NCBI GenBank assembly: GCA_051439365.1
Contig: JBFRWC010000191.1
Span: forward strand, 1 to 29,532
Direction of reading: 5' to 3'
Source: JAAHGY01 sp051439365
GTDB lineage: Bacteria > Cyanobacteriota > Cyanobacteriia > CAKZMO01
Length of the DNA: 29,532 bases
The notes below the pieces were generated by a model that saw only the letters and a list, made by a program, of their open reading frames with translations, did not search any database and was not told the origin of the DNA. Positions 9,022-16,441 of this stretch are shown piece by piece; position 1 is the first letter of the stretch; every line of letters starts with the position of its first letter. The position numbers were made by a program, and so were the translations under genes.

Positions 9022-10230
9022 CTACAACAGCGCTTGGGTAAGCTGTTCAGGAGTCGGAATATCCCCAGGAAGAAACGTTCTTAAATCTTCTTCCGTAGGC
9101 TGGGTTAAGGTGGCTAAACGACCGCACTGGTGGGCAATACAGCGATCGAAAATATTTCTGACAAAGCGCCCGTTGCCCAACGGGCCTGTCCGATCGGCAA
9201 ATGCATGAATCAATTGATTGACGTTCTCTAGCACTGGGTCTTGGAGAGCATACCCATGCTGTTCGCATTGCAGCTTGAAAATTTGCGTCAGTTCGGCTGG
9301 GGCATAGTCGGCAAAGTGAACGGAGCGAGAAAAACGAGATTTCAGGCCAGGGTTGGAGGCAATAAAACGCCCCATTTCATCTTTGTAGCCAGCGACAATG
9401 ACCACCAGATCTTCCCGGTGATTCTCCATCATCGCTAAGAGGGTGTTGATGGCTTCTTGGCCAAAGGGATCGGGCCTTCCCTCTGGGACGAGGGCATAGG
9501 CTTCGTCAATGAAGAGGATACCCCCCAGGGCCGCTTGAATGACTTCAGTGGTTTTAGGGGCTGTTTGACCAACATACCCAGCAACGAGAGTGCTACGGTT
9601 CACCTCGGTAAAATGCCCTTCAGAGAGAGCACCAAGATTTTTGTAGATCTGACCAATGAGTCGGGCAATGGTGGTCTTGCCTGTGCCAGGGTTGCCCGTA
9701 AAGACCAGATGTCGGGTAATGGGTGGGGCCATAATCCCGACCTGCGCTTGTAGCTGGGCGACTTTAGCAATATCGACTAATTCCTGCACGGTGGATTTCA
9801 CCGATTGCAATCCGACTAAGGAATGGAGCTGGTCTAAGTGTTGTTGCAGATTGTCTTCAAGATTTTTGGCAGGTTGGTGTTCTTTCGCCATTTTCGATTT
9901 GGGGGGCGTTGGCTTCCGTTGTTGTCGCGTCTCCTTAGTGTGACTTGGGGTTTGGGGTTCCGCCACCGGGAGCGGATCAGGGGATTTTAGGGTGACCTGT
10001 TGTAGCCCCTGCCAAATGGGGCGTTGCTGTTTCCACTGATAGTCCAGGGTTGCCTTCAACAGGGGATTCCAACCATATTTGAACCCTAATTGCTTGGCCA
10101 AGAATTCTAACTCGTCAGGTTGTAACTCAAATTCCTCGGTTAAGCGGCCATAGATCCAGCCATCGGTCCAGGCACTCCCCAGCCGTTCCATTCTTAACAC
10201 TTGAAGGCGATCGACTACTGCTTGTCGCAT
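9022..10230 (-). CDS. CbbX/SpoVK-type AAA+ ATPase with extra N-terminal region
   Basis: 402 aa. The C-terminal roughly 270 residues are a CbbX/SpoVK-class AAA+ module: 'LVGLQSVK' start, Walker A GNPGTGKTT (179-187), pore-loop region 'GYVGQTAPKT' (219-227), Walker B 'ILFIDEA' (238-244), sensor strand 'VIVAGYK' and arginine-finger region 'SRFSR' near 298-302. Members are hexameric remodelling ATPases; CbbX itself reactivates red-type Rubisco. Residues 1-75 form a Trp-rich helical region not found in CbbX, joined by a basic Pro/Lys/Gln linker (about 85-125). This suggests a different partner-recruiting domain. No Rubisco genes are nearby, so a Rubisco activase role is not supported, and the substrate is unknown. 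The gene stands alone on the minus strand, ahead of pgm. Confidence 0.85.
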   Translation of the reverse strand: MRQAVVDRLQVLRMERLGSAWTDGWIYGRLTEEFELQPDELEFLAKQLGFKYGWNPLLKATLDYQWKQQRPIWQGLQQVTLKSPDPLPVAEPQTPSHTKETRQQRKPTPPKSKMAKEHQPAKNLEDNLQQHLDQLHSLVGLQSVKSTVQELVDIAKVAQLQAQVGIMAPPITRHLVFTGNPGTGKTTIARLIGQIYKNLGALSEGHFTEVNRSTLVAGYVGQTAPKTTEVIQAALGGILFIDEAYALVPEGRPDPFGQEAINTLLAMMENHREDLVVIVAGYKDEMGRFIASNPGLKSRFSRSVHFADYAPAELTQIFKLQCEQHGYALQDPVLENVNQLIHAFADRTGPLGNGRFVRNIFDRCIAHQCGRLATLTQPTEEDLRTFLPGDIPTPEQLTQALL

Positions 10231-10283
10231 ATTTCATCATCCCTGCGTTACTGCTCCATGCTGTTCTTAAGGGTTCCCAACAT

Positions 10284-10463
10284 CTACCCCAATGTTCCAT
10301 GCAGAGGATGAGATGACGTCAAAGATCCGATCGCTTGGCGTTGGCGTTGCCCCGGTGTAGGGCTAGATTGACCAGCCAAGGAGATAGAAAGTGATGGCTT
10401 AAAAAGAGTGAGCCCACAGACAACTAAGGTTGCTGCAATGGCAACACTAAACCAGTTTCGCAT
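10284..10463 (-). CDS. Candidate 59-aa exported or membrane-anchored small protein
   Basis: An ATG at 10463 opens a 59-codon frame ending in TAG at 10284. The protein starts 'MRNWFSVAIAATLVVCGLTL', a positively charged end followed by a hydrophobic stretch (residues 4-21), as in a signal peptide or membrane anchor. A polar Ser/Pro/Gln/Arg-rich tail follows. A GAGG motif lies 10 bases before the ATG on the minus strand. It is transcribed in the same direction as the AAA+ gene, 53 bases upstream of that gene's start. A HIP1-like octamer falls within it. I do not recognise a family, and the frame is short enough to be chance. Confidence 0.45.
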   Translation of the reverse strand: MRNWFSVAIAATLVVCGLTLFKPSLSISLAGQSSPTPGQRQRQAIGSLTSSHPLHGTLG

Positions 10464-10570
10464 CGGTCAGAGGCCTCATATCCACCTCTAGAGTGTAACG
10501 TAATGTTAACGACGGATATGTCTGGCTAATACACCAGCTAGCTCTTACTCTGAATGATTTTTATCTTGAA

Positions 10571-10644
10571 CGGGACTGACGGGGTTCGAACCCGCAACTT
10601 CTGCCGTGACAGGGCAGTGCTCTAACCAGTTGAACTACAGTCCC
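10571..10644 (-). tRNA. tRNA-Asp (GUC)
   Basis: On the minus strand the sequence folds as a full cloverleaf. The 7-bp acceptor stem is GGGACTG with CAGTCCC. The D arm contains AACTGGTTA. The anticodon stem CTGCC/GGCAG encloses the loop CTGTCAC, giving anticodon GTC (Asp). The T arm has GGTTCGAACCC. The discriminator base is G (10571), as expected for tRNA-Asp. CCA is not encoded. It is 74 nt long, without intron. Confidence 0.97.
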
Positions 10645-10802
10645 ACATTTGTATCGTGCTCGTGCCTTAGCTACTGAGCTTGTGCCTTGAGCGCAATCAC
10701 TATTATGCCCACAAGCCAAGCGATTGTCAAACATTTCAGGCAAAGTATTTTCTTAGGTCCAAAGTTTCATTTGGGGGCGATCGCCACTTGGGTCACAATT
10801 GC

Positions 10803-10952
10803 TTATCTCACATCAGGAACGGTCTCAGGGACAGCTTCAGAGAGAGTCTCAGATGGCTTGAGGAATCCCTTCTGAACAGCGGTGGCGATCGCTTCTTCCA
10901 CCCAAGGCCACAGGTCCGGAATTGCCGTTTTCACTAGGCCAATGCGCTTCAT
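10803..10952 (-). CDS. Candidate 49-aa small protein downstream of the histidine kinase
   Basis: The ATG at 10952 is preceded by GGAG with an 8-base spacer, a good ribosome-binding site. The frame runs 49 codons to TAA at 10803. The protein begins 'MKRIGLVKTAIPDLWPWVEE', continues with a short amphipathic stretch 'AIATAVQKGFLKP', and ends in an acidic Ser/Thr/Glu/Pro tail. No signal peptide or membrane helix is seen. Its start lies 19 bases past the stop of the histidine kinase gene on the same strand, so the two are probably co-transcribed. I know no family. The close spacing and the ribosome-binding site make it more credible than a random frame of this size. A role with the kinase would be speculation. 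Confidence 0.55.
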   Translation of the reverse strand: MKRIGLVKTAIPDLWPWVEEAIATAVQKGFLKPSETLSEAVPETVPDVR

Positions 10953-10971
10953 AACGATCTCTCCAGCATTA

Positions 10972-13248
10972 CTATACCGGAATCGTAATAATAAATTCTG
11001 TGCCTTTGCCGGGACTACTGAGGCACTCTAACGTCCCACCATGCTTTTCAGTGATAATTTGATAACTAATGGAGAGGCCCATTCCCGTTCCCTTGCCGAC
11101 GGGTTTGGTGGTGAAGAAAGTGGTGAAAAGGCGCGATCGCACCTCTTCCGGCATTCCCATGCCATTGTCAACGATGTGGACTTTAACCTGGTTCTCCACT
11201 GTATGGGTTTGGAGCCGAATGTAGGGTTGACGGTGAGAATCAGAAGGACAGGGCTGAGCGGCAGTGATTAAGGCCTCATCAATGGCATCAATGGCATTAC
11301 TCAACAAATTCATAAACACTTGGTTCAGTTGCCCACCGTAGCATTTGACCAGGGACACATTGCCATACTCCCGGTGGATTCGGATTTCGGGGCGATCGGA
11401 TCTGGCTTTGAGGCGATTTTGCAAGATCATCACCGTGCTGTCTAACCCTTCATGAATATTGATGGCTTTTTTCTCCGCTTCGTCCATGCGAGAGAAGGTC
11501 CGCAACGAGGCCACAATTTGCTTGATCCGATCGGCCCCCATTTTCATCGACGATAGGGTTTTGGGTAAGTCCTCGATCACAAAATCAATATCGATCTCTT
11601 CCAGCAATTCTTGAATCGGCACCACGGGATTGGGGTAATGGGCACGATAGAGGCTAATCAGGTCGAGTAAGTCTTGACTATAGGCATGGGCATGGCGAGT
11701 ATTGCCATAGATGAAACTGACGGGATTGTTGATTTCGTGGGCGACCCCCGCTACCAGTTCACCTAAACTGGACATTTTTTCACTTTGCAGCATTTGGGCG
11801 TGGGTTTGCTGCACCTCCCGCAGTGCTTTTTCTAGCTCACAGGTTTGTTGCCGGAGCTGGGTTTCGGATTGGCGCAGGGCCTTCGTTGCTCTTTGGCGAC
11901 CGATTTCGGTGCCCACACGAGTCGCAAAAATTTGGAGAACGTAGTCTTGCAGACCAGAATCTCGCCGCAGATGATGGGAATCCATAACGGCAATGTGGCC
12001 GAATAGATCTCCAGATGGGTCATGGATCGGGATGCCAACGTAACTGGAAATATCAAATTTGCTGAGCAGATCGGCTTCTGGAAATTTACGCTGGAGGGTA
12101 CTGTCCCCCCGATAGATCGCCTGGGTTTGGAAAACCTGATTGCAGGGGGTGCCAAAGAGATCATATTCCAGGCTCTCGCCAAAGGTCTCCTCTTGCAAAA
12201 AGGCCAAGGTTTTCACGCGCAATGGCTCATGGTCAAGGATAGAGACGATTTCACTGATGATCACATACTGCATCTGGAGGGCTTGGGCGATCGCCTTCGC
12301 ACAACCTTGGATAAACGTTTGCCCCGGTTGGGGAGCCGTACTTTCCACAATGCATTGGAGCGCCTGTTCTCGCCGTTTAGCCGAACTGACATCGATAAAA
12401 ACTCCATCCCACACCACCTGATGGTCCAACTCATAAGAGGGTTGAGCACGACCCTGGAGCCACTTCGTTTGGCCATTGCCAGAGATAATTCGCCCCTCCC
12501 AATTCCACGACTCAAAGGTCCGGGCTGAATTTAACAAACTGGAGCGCAACCCATCCACATCCTCTGGATGGACGCGCTTAAAGAGTAAGTGGCTATTGGC
12601 TTGGAGCGCTTCGGGAAAAAAGCCAAACACATCAATACAGCCAGAACTGGCGTAGGTAAAGGTGAGGGACTGACTCTCGCCCGATGGATTCAGATCCAAA
12701 CACATCTGGTAAATCATGCCAGGGATATTATCGGCCAGATTCAGCAGACGAGTTTCACTGTCTTGTAGTTTTTGCTCCTGTTCCCCGATGACCGTCGTTA
12801 ATTCGTTGTTGAGATCCTGGATGGCGGTTTCGATTTGCTGACGGGCGGTAATGTCACGGCCAATGATGCAACAGTAAGCTCGCTGTTCGTGCATCAGATA
12901 GGTGATGCTCATATTGACGACGACTTCATCATGCCGATTCGTGAGCAACAAGGAATCCATTTCAAATGAGACTTCTTGTTCTAGCATGGCCCAAAAGGCT
13001 GGCCAGGTTTCAGGGGTAAAGTGGGGCGCAATGGTGTAGAGCTTGTATGTGAATAGATCGGCAGTATTAATCCCCAACTTGCTGACCGCCACTTTATTGG
13101 CATAAAAAATTTGGGCATCCTTATCCAGACAGATGACGATATCTGTGATGTGATCGAGGGTAAATAACAGCATAGGTAACAGATGGTGAGGGGATGGCAT
13201 CCCCTGATGAAGTACTGCTGAATTGTCAGATGGCCCTTTGTCTTGCAT
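10972..13248 (-). CDS. PAS-PAS-GAF sensor histidine kinase (NtrB-like kinase core)
   Basis: 758 aa, no membrane helix, so probably cytoplasmic. PAS domain 1 covers about 25-138 and a coiled coil 140-168. PAS domain 2 covers about 168-295, a PAS_3-type fold with 'HPEDVDGLR' and a 'WEGRIISGNGQTKWLQGRAQP' strand pair. A GAF-type domain covers about 298-455, and a coiled coil follows to 490. The dimerisation domain has the H box 'GVAHEINNPVSF' with phospho-acceptor His504. The ATPase domain has Asn651 ('LLSNAIDAID'), G1 'DNGMGMP' (694-700), 'FTTFFTTKP' and G2 'GTGMGLS' (720-726). The extended insert after the H box (530-570) is common in cyanobacterial kinases of this class. No response regulator gene is adjacent, so the partner is unknown. 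A 49-codon ORF follows 19 bases downstream. The GAF domain lacks an obvious Cys-His bilin attachment motif, so a phytochrome role is not supported. Confidence 0.92.
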   Translation of the reverse strand: MQDKGPSDNSAVLHQGMPSPHHLLPMLLFTLDHITDIVICLDKDAQIFYANKVAVSKLGINTADLFTYKLYTIAPHFTPETWPAFWAMLEQEVSFEMDSLLLTNRHDEVVVNMSITYLMHEQRAYCCIIGRDITARQQIETAIQDLNNELTTVIGEQEQKLQDSETRLLNLADNIPGMIYQMCLDLNPSGESQSLTFTYASSGCIDVFGFFPEALQANSHLLFKRVHPEDVDGLRSSLLNSARTFESWNWEGRIISGNGQTKWLQGRAQPSYELDHQVVWDGVFIDVSSAKRREQALQCIVESTAPQPGQTFIQGCAKAIAQALQMQYVIISEIVSILDHEPLRVKTLAFLQEETFGESLEYDLFGTPCNQVFQTQAIYRGDSTLQRKFPEADLLSKFDISSYVGIPIHDPSGDLFGHIAVMDSHHLRRDSGLQDYVLQIFATRVGTEIGRQRATKALRQSETQLRQQTCELEKALREVQQTHAQMLQSEKMSSLGELVAGVAHEINNPVSFIYGNTRHAHAYSQDLLDLISLYRAHYPNPVVPIQELLEEIDIDFVIEDLPKTLSSMKMGADRIKQIVASLRTFSRMDEAEKKAINIHEGLDSTVMILQNRLKARSDRPEIRIHREYGNVSLVKCYGGQLNQVFMNLLSNAIDAIDEALITAAQPCPSDSHRQPYIRLQTHTVENQVKVHIVDNGMGMPEEVRSRLFTTFFTTKPVGKGTGMGLSISYQIITEKHGGTLECLSSPGKGTEFIITIPV

Positions 13249-13935
13249 TCAAATGCCTTGGGGGAGATGGTCCAACCGTTCACGAAAATCAATCAGGCAA
13301 CCGCTAGATTGAGGGGCGATCGCCATTTGCCTCACATCACAGTCACGCCATGACGCAAGTAGGCGTATGAATCAGTATCCCTATTCTTCCCATTTGAACA
13401 GGAGAATTTAACGATTTTTGTCACAAGATTGTTGAGCATTATTGCTGGGTGTTGCGGCATATTCGGCAAACTGGAGGCAACGGTGAACCGCAACAATACC
13501 CAGATCCAAAATCACTTCAGCGTATTGAAATCTGTAACCAGAGAAGCCCGTCTCAGCCATGTCTTGGTTTCAGCATAAACCCTGTTTCATTAAGCTTTAC
13601 ATCAATTTTTCAACACTGTCGGGATTGTGCGAGAAAACAGAGGGGAATATTGGGATGCCCCCAGAGGTTGCCCTAGTCCTGACTATTTGCACCGAAAATC
13701 CAGTTGATCACGGGTGAGCAAACGGATTAGCAAACGAACTTAGGTGATTTCCGAGAAAAAATATACCGCTGTAGGGTGCTGTATAGCCCAAAGGGCATAC
13801 CAGAAAAGCGCCAGCGTAACGCACCGCAGGTTGGTAATTTTTTTACAAGCAATGGCCTTAGCAAACGCGCTTAGCAAATGAACTAGGGAACATGTTGATC
13901 AAATCAGTGGTTCATAGGTCTTATGAGGTGATGTG
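13249..13935. other. Non-coding gap with degenerate palindromic repeat
   Basis: About 690 bases without a convincing gene. It separates the minus-strand kinase from the plus-strand AIM24 cluster, so both promoters should lie here. Around 13775-13825 is a degenerate palindrome (GGTGC ... GCACC, enclosing GCCC-AAA-GGGC). It is flanked by imperfect direct repeats of about 27 bases at 13718-13744 and 13861-13888 (both contain GCAAACG and TTAGCAAA). A 75-codon frame at 13449-13676 has no coding character. Confidence 0.6.
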
Positions 13936-14598
13936 GTGAAAAGCGAAATCCGCTATAAACCTGCCTTTGCAACGTTGTTTATTACCCTGAAGCCAGGGGA
14001 AAAAATAAGGGCAGAAGCTGGGGCGATGGCCAGCATGTCAGGCAAACTGTCTATGAAAACCGAACCGTTCGGGGGCTTGATGCCGGGATTGATGAAATCC
14101 TTTTTTGGAGGGGAGTCCCTCTTTATCAATGTCTTTTCTAACTCGTCTTCGGAACCGCAAGATTTAGTCCTGACCCAGGCCAGTGTCGGGGACATTGTGC
14201 GCATCGAGCTGAAGAATAATGCCATGTGCTTTCAGCCGGGAGCCTATATTGCCCATACTCCCGGTGTCAAAGTGGATCTACAGTTTGCTGGGTTTGCCAG
14301 TTGGTTTGCCGGAGAAGGGTTGTTTAAGCTGAAGATGAGTGGGACAGGCATTGTCTTTTGTGGAGCCTATGGTGGCTTGTCGGAGGTGCGGGTCCAGGAC
14401 GAATTAATTGTGGACAACGGCCATTTGGTGGCCTATGAACCAGACATCAAAATGGGGATCAAACTGGCTGGGGGATTGTTTGGGTCAATCACGTCGGGGG
14501 AAGGATTTGTGAATCGGCTCAAGGGCCGGGGCAAAGTCTATCTCCAATCCCGCAGTGTGGATGGGTTGGTACGGTTTCTTAGCCCTAGGGTGCGATAG
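13936..14598 (+). CDS. AIM24 family protein, copy 1 of 3
   Basis: 220 aa from the GTG at 13936; GAGG (13925-13928) lies 7 bases upstream. The preceding GTG (13933) is also in frame but only 4 bases from GAGG. Family marks: 'EAGAM' (27-31), a Gly-rich 'GGLMPG' segment, 'GGESLF' (about 53-58), 'FAGEGLFKLKMSGTG' and a C-terminal 'SGEGFVNRLKGRGKVYLQSR'. AIM24-family proteins (TIGR00266) have a beta-rich fold related to TRAP-like proteins; the yeast member is mitochondrial, and the bacterial role is largely unknown. No signal peptide or membrane helix is evident. It is the first of three related genes in one direction, and the next starts only 10 bases after its stop, so they are co-transcribed. 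The family is clear, the function is not. Confidence 0.88.
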   Translation: MKSEIRYKPAFATLFITLKPGEKIRAEAGAMASMSGKLSMKTEPFGGLMPGLMKSFFGGESLFINVFSNSSSEPQDLVLTQASVGDIVRIELKNNAMCFQPGAYIAHTPGVKVDLQFAGFASWFAGEGLFKLKMSGTGIVFCGAYGGLSEVRVQDELIVDNGHLVAYEPDIKMGIKLAGGLFGSITSGEGFVNRLKGRGKVYLQSRSVDGLVRFLSPRVR

Positions 14599-14608
14599 GA
14601 GGTTTTCG

Positions 14609-15289
14609 ATGAAACTTGATTTAATCCATCAGCCGGATAGCGCGATCGCCAAAGTTACGATGGCTCCCCAAGAAGAACTCGTGGCGGAAGCGGGGGCAAT
14701 GGTGGCCATGAGTCCTTTCCTCAATGTCAGCACTACCCTGCGCCAGGGCAAAGGAGGCGGTCTCCTTGGTGGCCTCAAACGGACCCTGGCAGGAGAATCC
14801 TTATTTTTGAGCGTTTTTCGCTCCGGCAATAGCGAGGCTGAACTCTATCTAGCCCCCAAACTAATGGGCGATATTTTGCCCTATGAACTCAAGGACATAG
14901 AACTAGTCGTGCAGTCCACGGGATATATGGCTAGCACTCCTCAAGTAGACGTTGATCTGGGCTTTACTGGATTCAAAAGTTTTCTTTCTGGCGAATCGAT
15001 CTTTTGGTTGAGCATGAGTGGCTCCGGGGTCGTGTTGCTGAGCGCCTTTGGCGGCATTTATGAGGTCGATGTGGATGGCGAATATGTGGTGGATACGGGC
15101 CACATTGTCGCCTTTGAGCGTACTCTCGATTATTCCATTGGCAAGCTCAATCAAACCTGGATAGGCGCTTTTCTCGGAGGGGAAGGATTGGTTTGCCGCT
15201 TCAGAGGCAAAGGTAAATTATTTTGCCAAACCCATAACCCTGGAGCCTTTGGCCAATTGGTAGGCAGTCGCTTGCCTCCCCGTAGCTAG
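14609..15289 (+). CDS. AIM24 family protein, copy 2 of 3
   Basis: 226 aa from the ATG at 14609, chosen because a perfect AGGAGG (14597-14602) lies 6 bases upstream and overlaps the stop codon of copy 1. A longer in-frame start at 14555 would overlap copy 1 and lacks such a site. The family motifs are the same as in copy 1: 'EAGAM' (27-31), 'GGLLGGLKR', 'GESLFLSVF', 'FLSGESIFWLSMSGSG' and 'GGEGLVCRFRGKGKLFCQ'. The overlapping Shine-Dalgarno suggests coupled translation with copy 1. It is clearly diverged from copies 1 and 3, so this is an old duplication. The three products may form a mixed oligomer, which is inference. Confidence 0.9.
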   Translation: MKLDLIHQPDSAIAKVTMAPQEELVAEAGAMVAMSPFLNVSTTLRQGKGGGLLGGLKRTLAGESLFLSVFRSGNSEAELYLAPKLMGDILPYELKDIELVVQSTGYMASTPQVDVDLGFTGFKSFLSGESIFWLSMSGSGVVLLSAFGGIYEVDVDGEYVVDTGHIVAFERTLDYSIGKLNQTWIGAFLGGEGLVCRFRGKGKLFCQTHNPGAFGQLVGSRLPPRS

Positions 15290-15334
15290 GGAAGAAATCA
15301 GCGATGTACCATGATCGCAACTAACCCTAGTCGC

Positions 15335-15516
15335 AGGCCACCAATCACAGGCCACCAATCACAGGCCACTAATCCCAGGCCACTAATCACAAGTCACTAA
15401 TCACAGGCCACCAATCACAGGCCACCAATCACAGGCCACCAATCGCAAGTCACCAGTTACAGTCCACCAATCACAAGTCACACATCACAAGTCACACATC
15501 ACAAGTCAATCACGGG
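15335..15516. repeat. 14-bp tandem repeat array (about 13 units)
   Basis: Thirteen consecutive 14-base units start at 15335 with consensus AGGCCACCAATCAC. Later units drift to AAGTCACACATCAC. Each unit can be read as two heptamers, like the short tandemly repeated sequences (STRR) known from cyanobacteria. There are no spacers, so it is not CRISPR. The array ends 9 bases before the AAGGAG of AIM24 copy 3, so unit gain or loss would change that gene's leader. Confidence 0.95.
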
Positions 15517-15540
15517 TTCAATCACAAGGAGATGTCAGGC

Positions 15541-16242
15541 ATGAGTGCCGAAATTGAATATGCCATTGAACATAGCCCATCCTACGCCTTGCTCAAACTC
15601 AGTCTACAAGCTGAACAAATGGTCGCAGTTGAGGCCGGGGCCATGTCTGCGATGGATAGCTGCATTGAGATGCAATCCAAGGCCAAGGGGGGGCTAATGG
15701 GCGGTCTCAAGCGGATGGTGAGTGGAGAATCCCTCTTTATCAGTGAGTTTACCGCTAAAGGGAAGCCGGGGGATGTGTATGTCTCACCGGGAGTCCCGGG
15801 AGATATTAAGCACTACTATGTTACAGGTGGCAAAAACCTGATGGTGCAGTCATCAGGCTTCGTGGCGGCAGGGCCAAATGTTACCCTGGACACCCAGTTT
15901 CAAGGGGCTAGGGGATTTTTTAGTGGGGAATCTTTCTTTTTACTCAAGGCCACCGGGGAAGGGGATTTTTGGTTCAGTTCCTTTGGAGCCATTATTGAAA
16001 TTCCGGTAGAAAATGGCTACGTTGTCGATACGGGCTATATCGTGGCCTTTGAGGATACCCTCAGCTACGAAGTAGAAATTATCAATGGGCTGTCCTTCAA
16101 AAACTTGAGAACCTCGATTTTGGGTGGGGAAGGGTTTGTCGCCCGATTTAGCGGCTCCGGGCGATTGTGGATTCAGTCCCGGAACCTCAACCCGTTTCTC
16201 AATTTCCTTTACCCGTTCCGCCCGGTCAAGTCCAGTGATTAG
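15541..16242 (+). CDS. AIM24 family protein, copy 3 of 3
   Basis: 233 aa from the ATG at 15541. AAGGAG (15526-15531) lies 9 bases upstream; the in-frame ATG at 15532 directly abuts that site and is unlikely to be used. Motifs: 'EAGAM' (31-35), 'GGLMGGLKRMVSGESLFISEF', 'FFSGESFFLLKATGEG', 'GGEGFVARFSGSGRLWIQSRN'. It is separated from copy 2 by 251 bases occupied mostly by the 14-bp tandem array, so it may be expressed partly independently of copies 1 and 2. An M48 peptidase gene follows on the same strand after a small inverted-repeat element. The family is certain; the biochemical role is unknown. Confidence 0.9.
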   Translation: MSAEIEYAIEHSPSYALLKLSLQAEQMVAVEAGAMSAMDSCIEMQSKAKGGLMGGLKRMVSGESLFISEFTAKGKPGDVYVSPGVPGDIKHYYVTGGKNLMVQSSGFVAAGPNVTLDTQFQGARGFFSGESFFLLKATGEGDFWFSSFGAIIEIPVENGYVVDTGYIVAFEDTLSYEVEIINGLSFKNLRTSILGGEGFVARFSGSGRLWIQSRNLNPFLNFLYPFRPVKSSD

Positions 16243-16260
16243 TGATACCTGGAGTTTGGG

Positions 16261-16280
16261 CCACGAGGCGGGGCCTCTGG
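16261..16280 (+). terminator. Possible weak hairpin terminator after AIM24 copy 3
   Basis: CCACGAGGC and GGCCTCTGG form a short GC-rich stem (GAGGC/GCCTC plus CCA/TGG with a bulge), starting 18 bases past the stop codon. No T-run follows, so termination is uncertain. Confidence 0.3.
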
Positions 16281-16310
16281 CAGGGTAACCCCACAAAGCA
16301 CCTCCGGCTC

Positions 16311-16415
16311 CAAGTAACGTGAGTTCGACGCAGTCGAGCTGCCCTCACCCCATTTTGGGGGCAAGGGGTTAGGGGATGGGGGCCAAATTGATTCCTGTCG
16401 AACTCACGTCAAGTA
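16311..16415. mobile_element. Possible MITE: 93 bp with 13-bp terminal inverted repeats and 6-bp direct duplication
   Basis: The ends are perfect inverted repeats: ACGTGAGTTCGAC (16317-16329) and GTCGAACTCACGT (16397-16409). Immediately outside both ends is the same hexamer CAAGTA (16311-16316 and 16410-16415), as left by transposase target duplication. The interior has a small GCAG/CTGC dyad and G-rich blocks, but no ORF. It fits a non-autonomous miniature element inserted between AIM24 copy 3 and the peptidase gene. No transposase gene is in the window. Confidence 0.65.
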
Positions 16416-16441
16416 GGGCAGAATGGGATTAATACTTGGGG

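Noticed and set aside
9022..10230. Rubisco activase CbbX
   Set aside because: No Rubisco or Calvin-cycle genes are nearby and the N-terminal region is foreign to CbbX.
10680..10937. 85-codon plus-strand frame
   Set aside because: It lies opposite the better supported 49-aa ORF and lacks any start signal or family resemblance.
10972..13248. Phytochrome or cyanobacteriochrome photoreceptor
   Set aside because: The GAF-type domain has no evident bilin-binding Cys-His motif.
13449..13676. 75-codon plus-strand frame in the kinase-AIM24 gap
   Set aside because: No ribosome-binding site, no recognisable domain and no neighbour support.
15335..15516. CRISPR-like regular array
   Set aside because: The units are contiguous 14-mers without unique spacers, and no cas gene is present.
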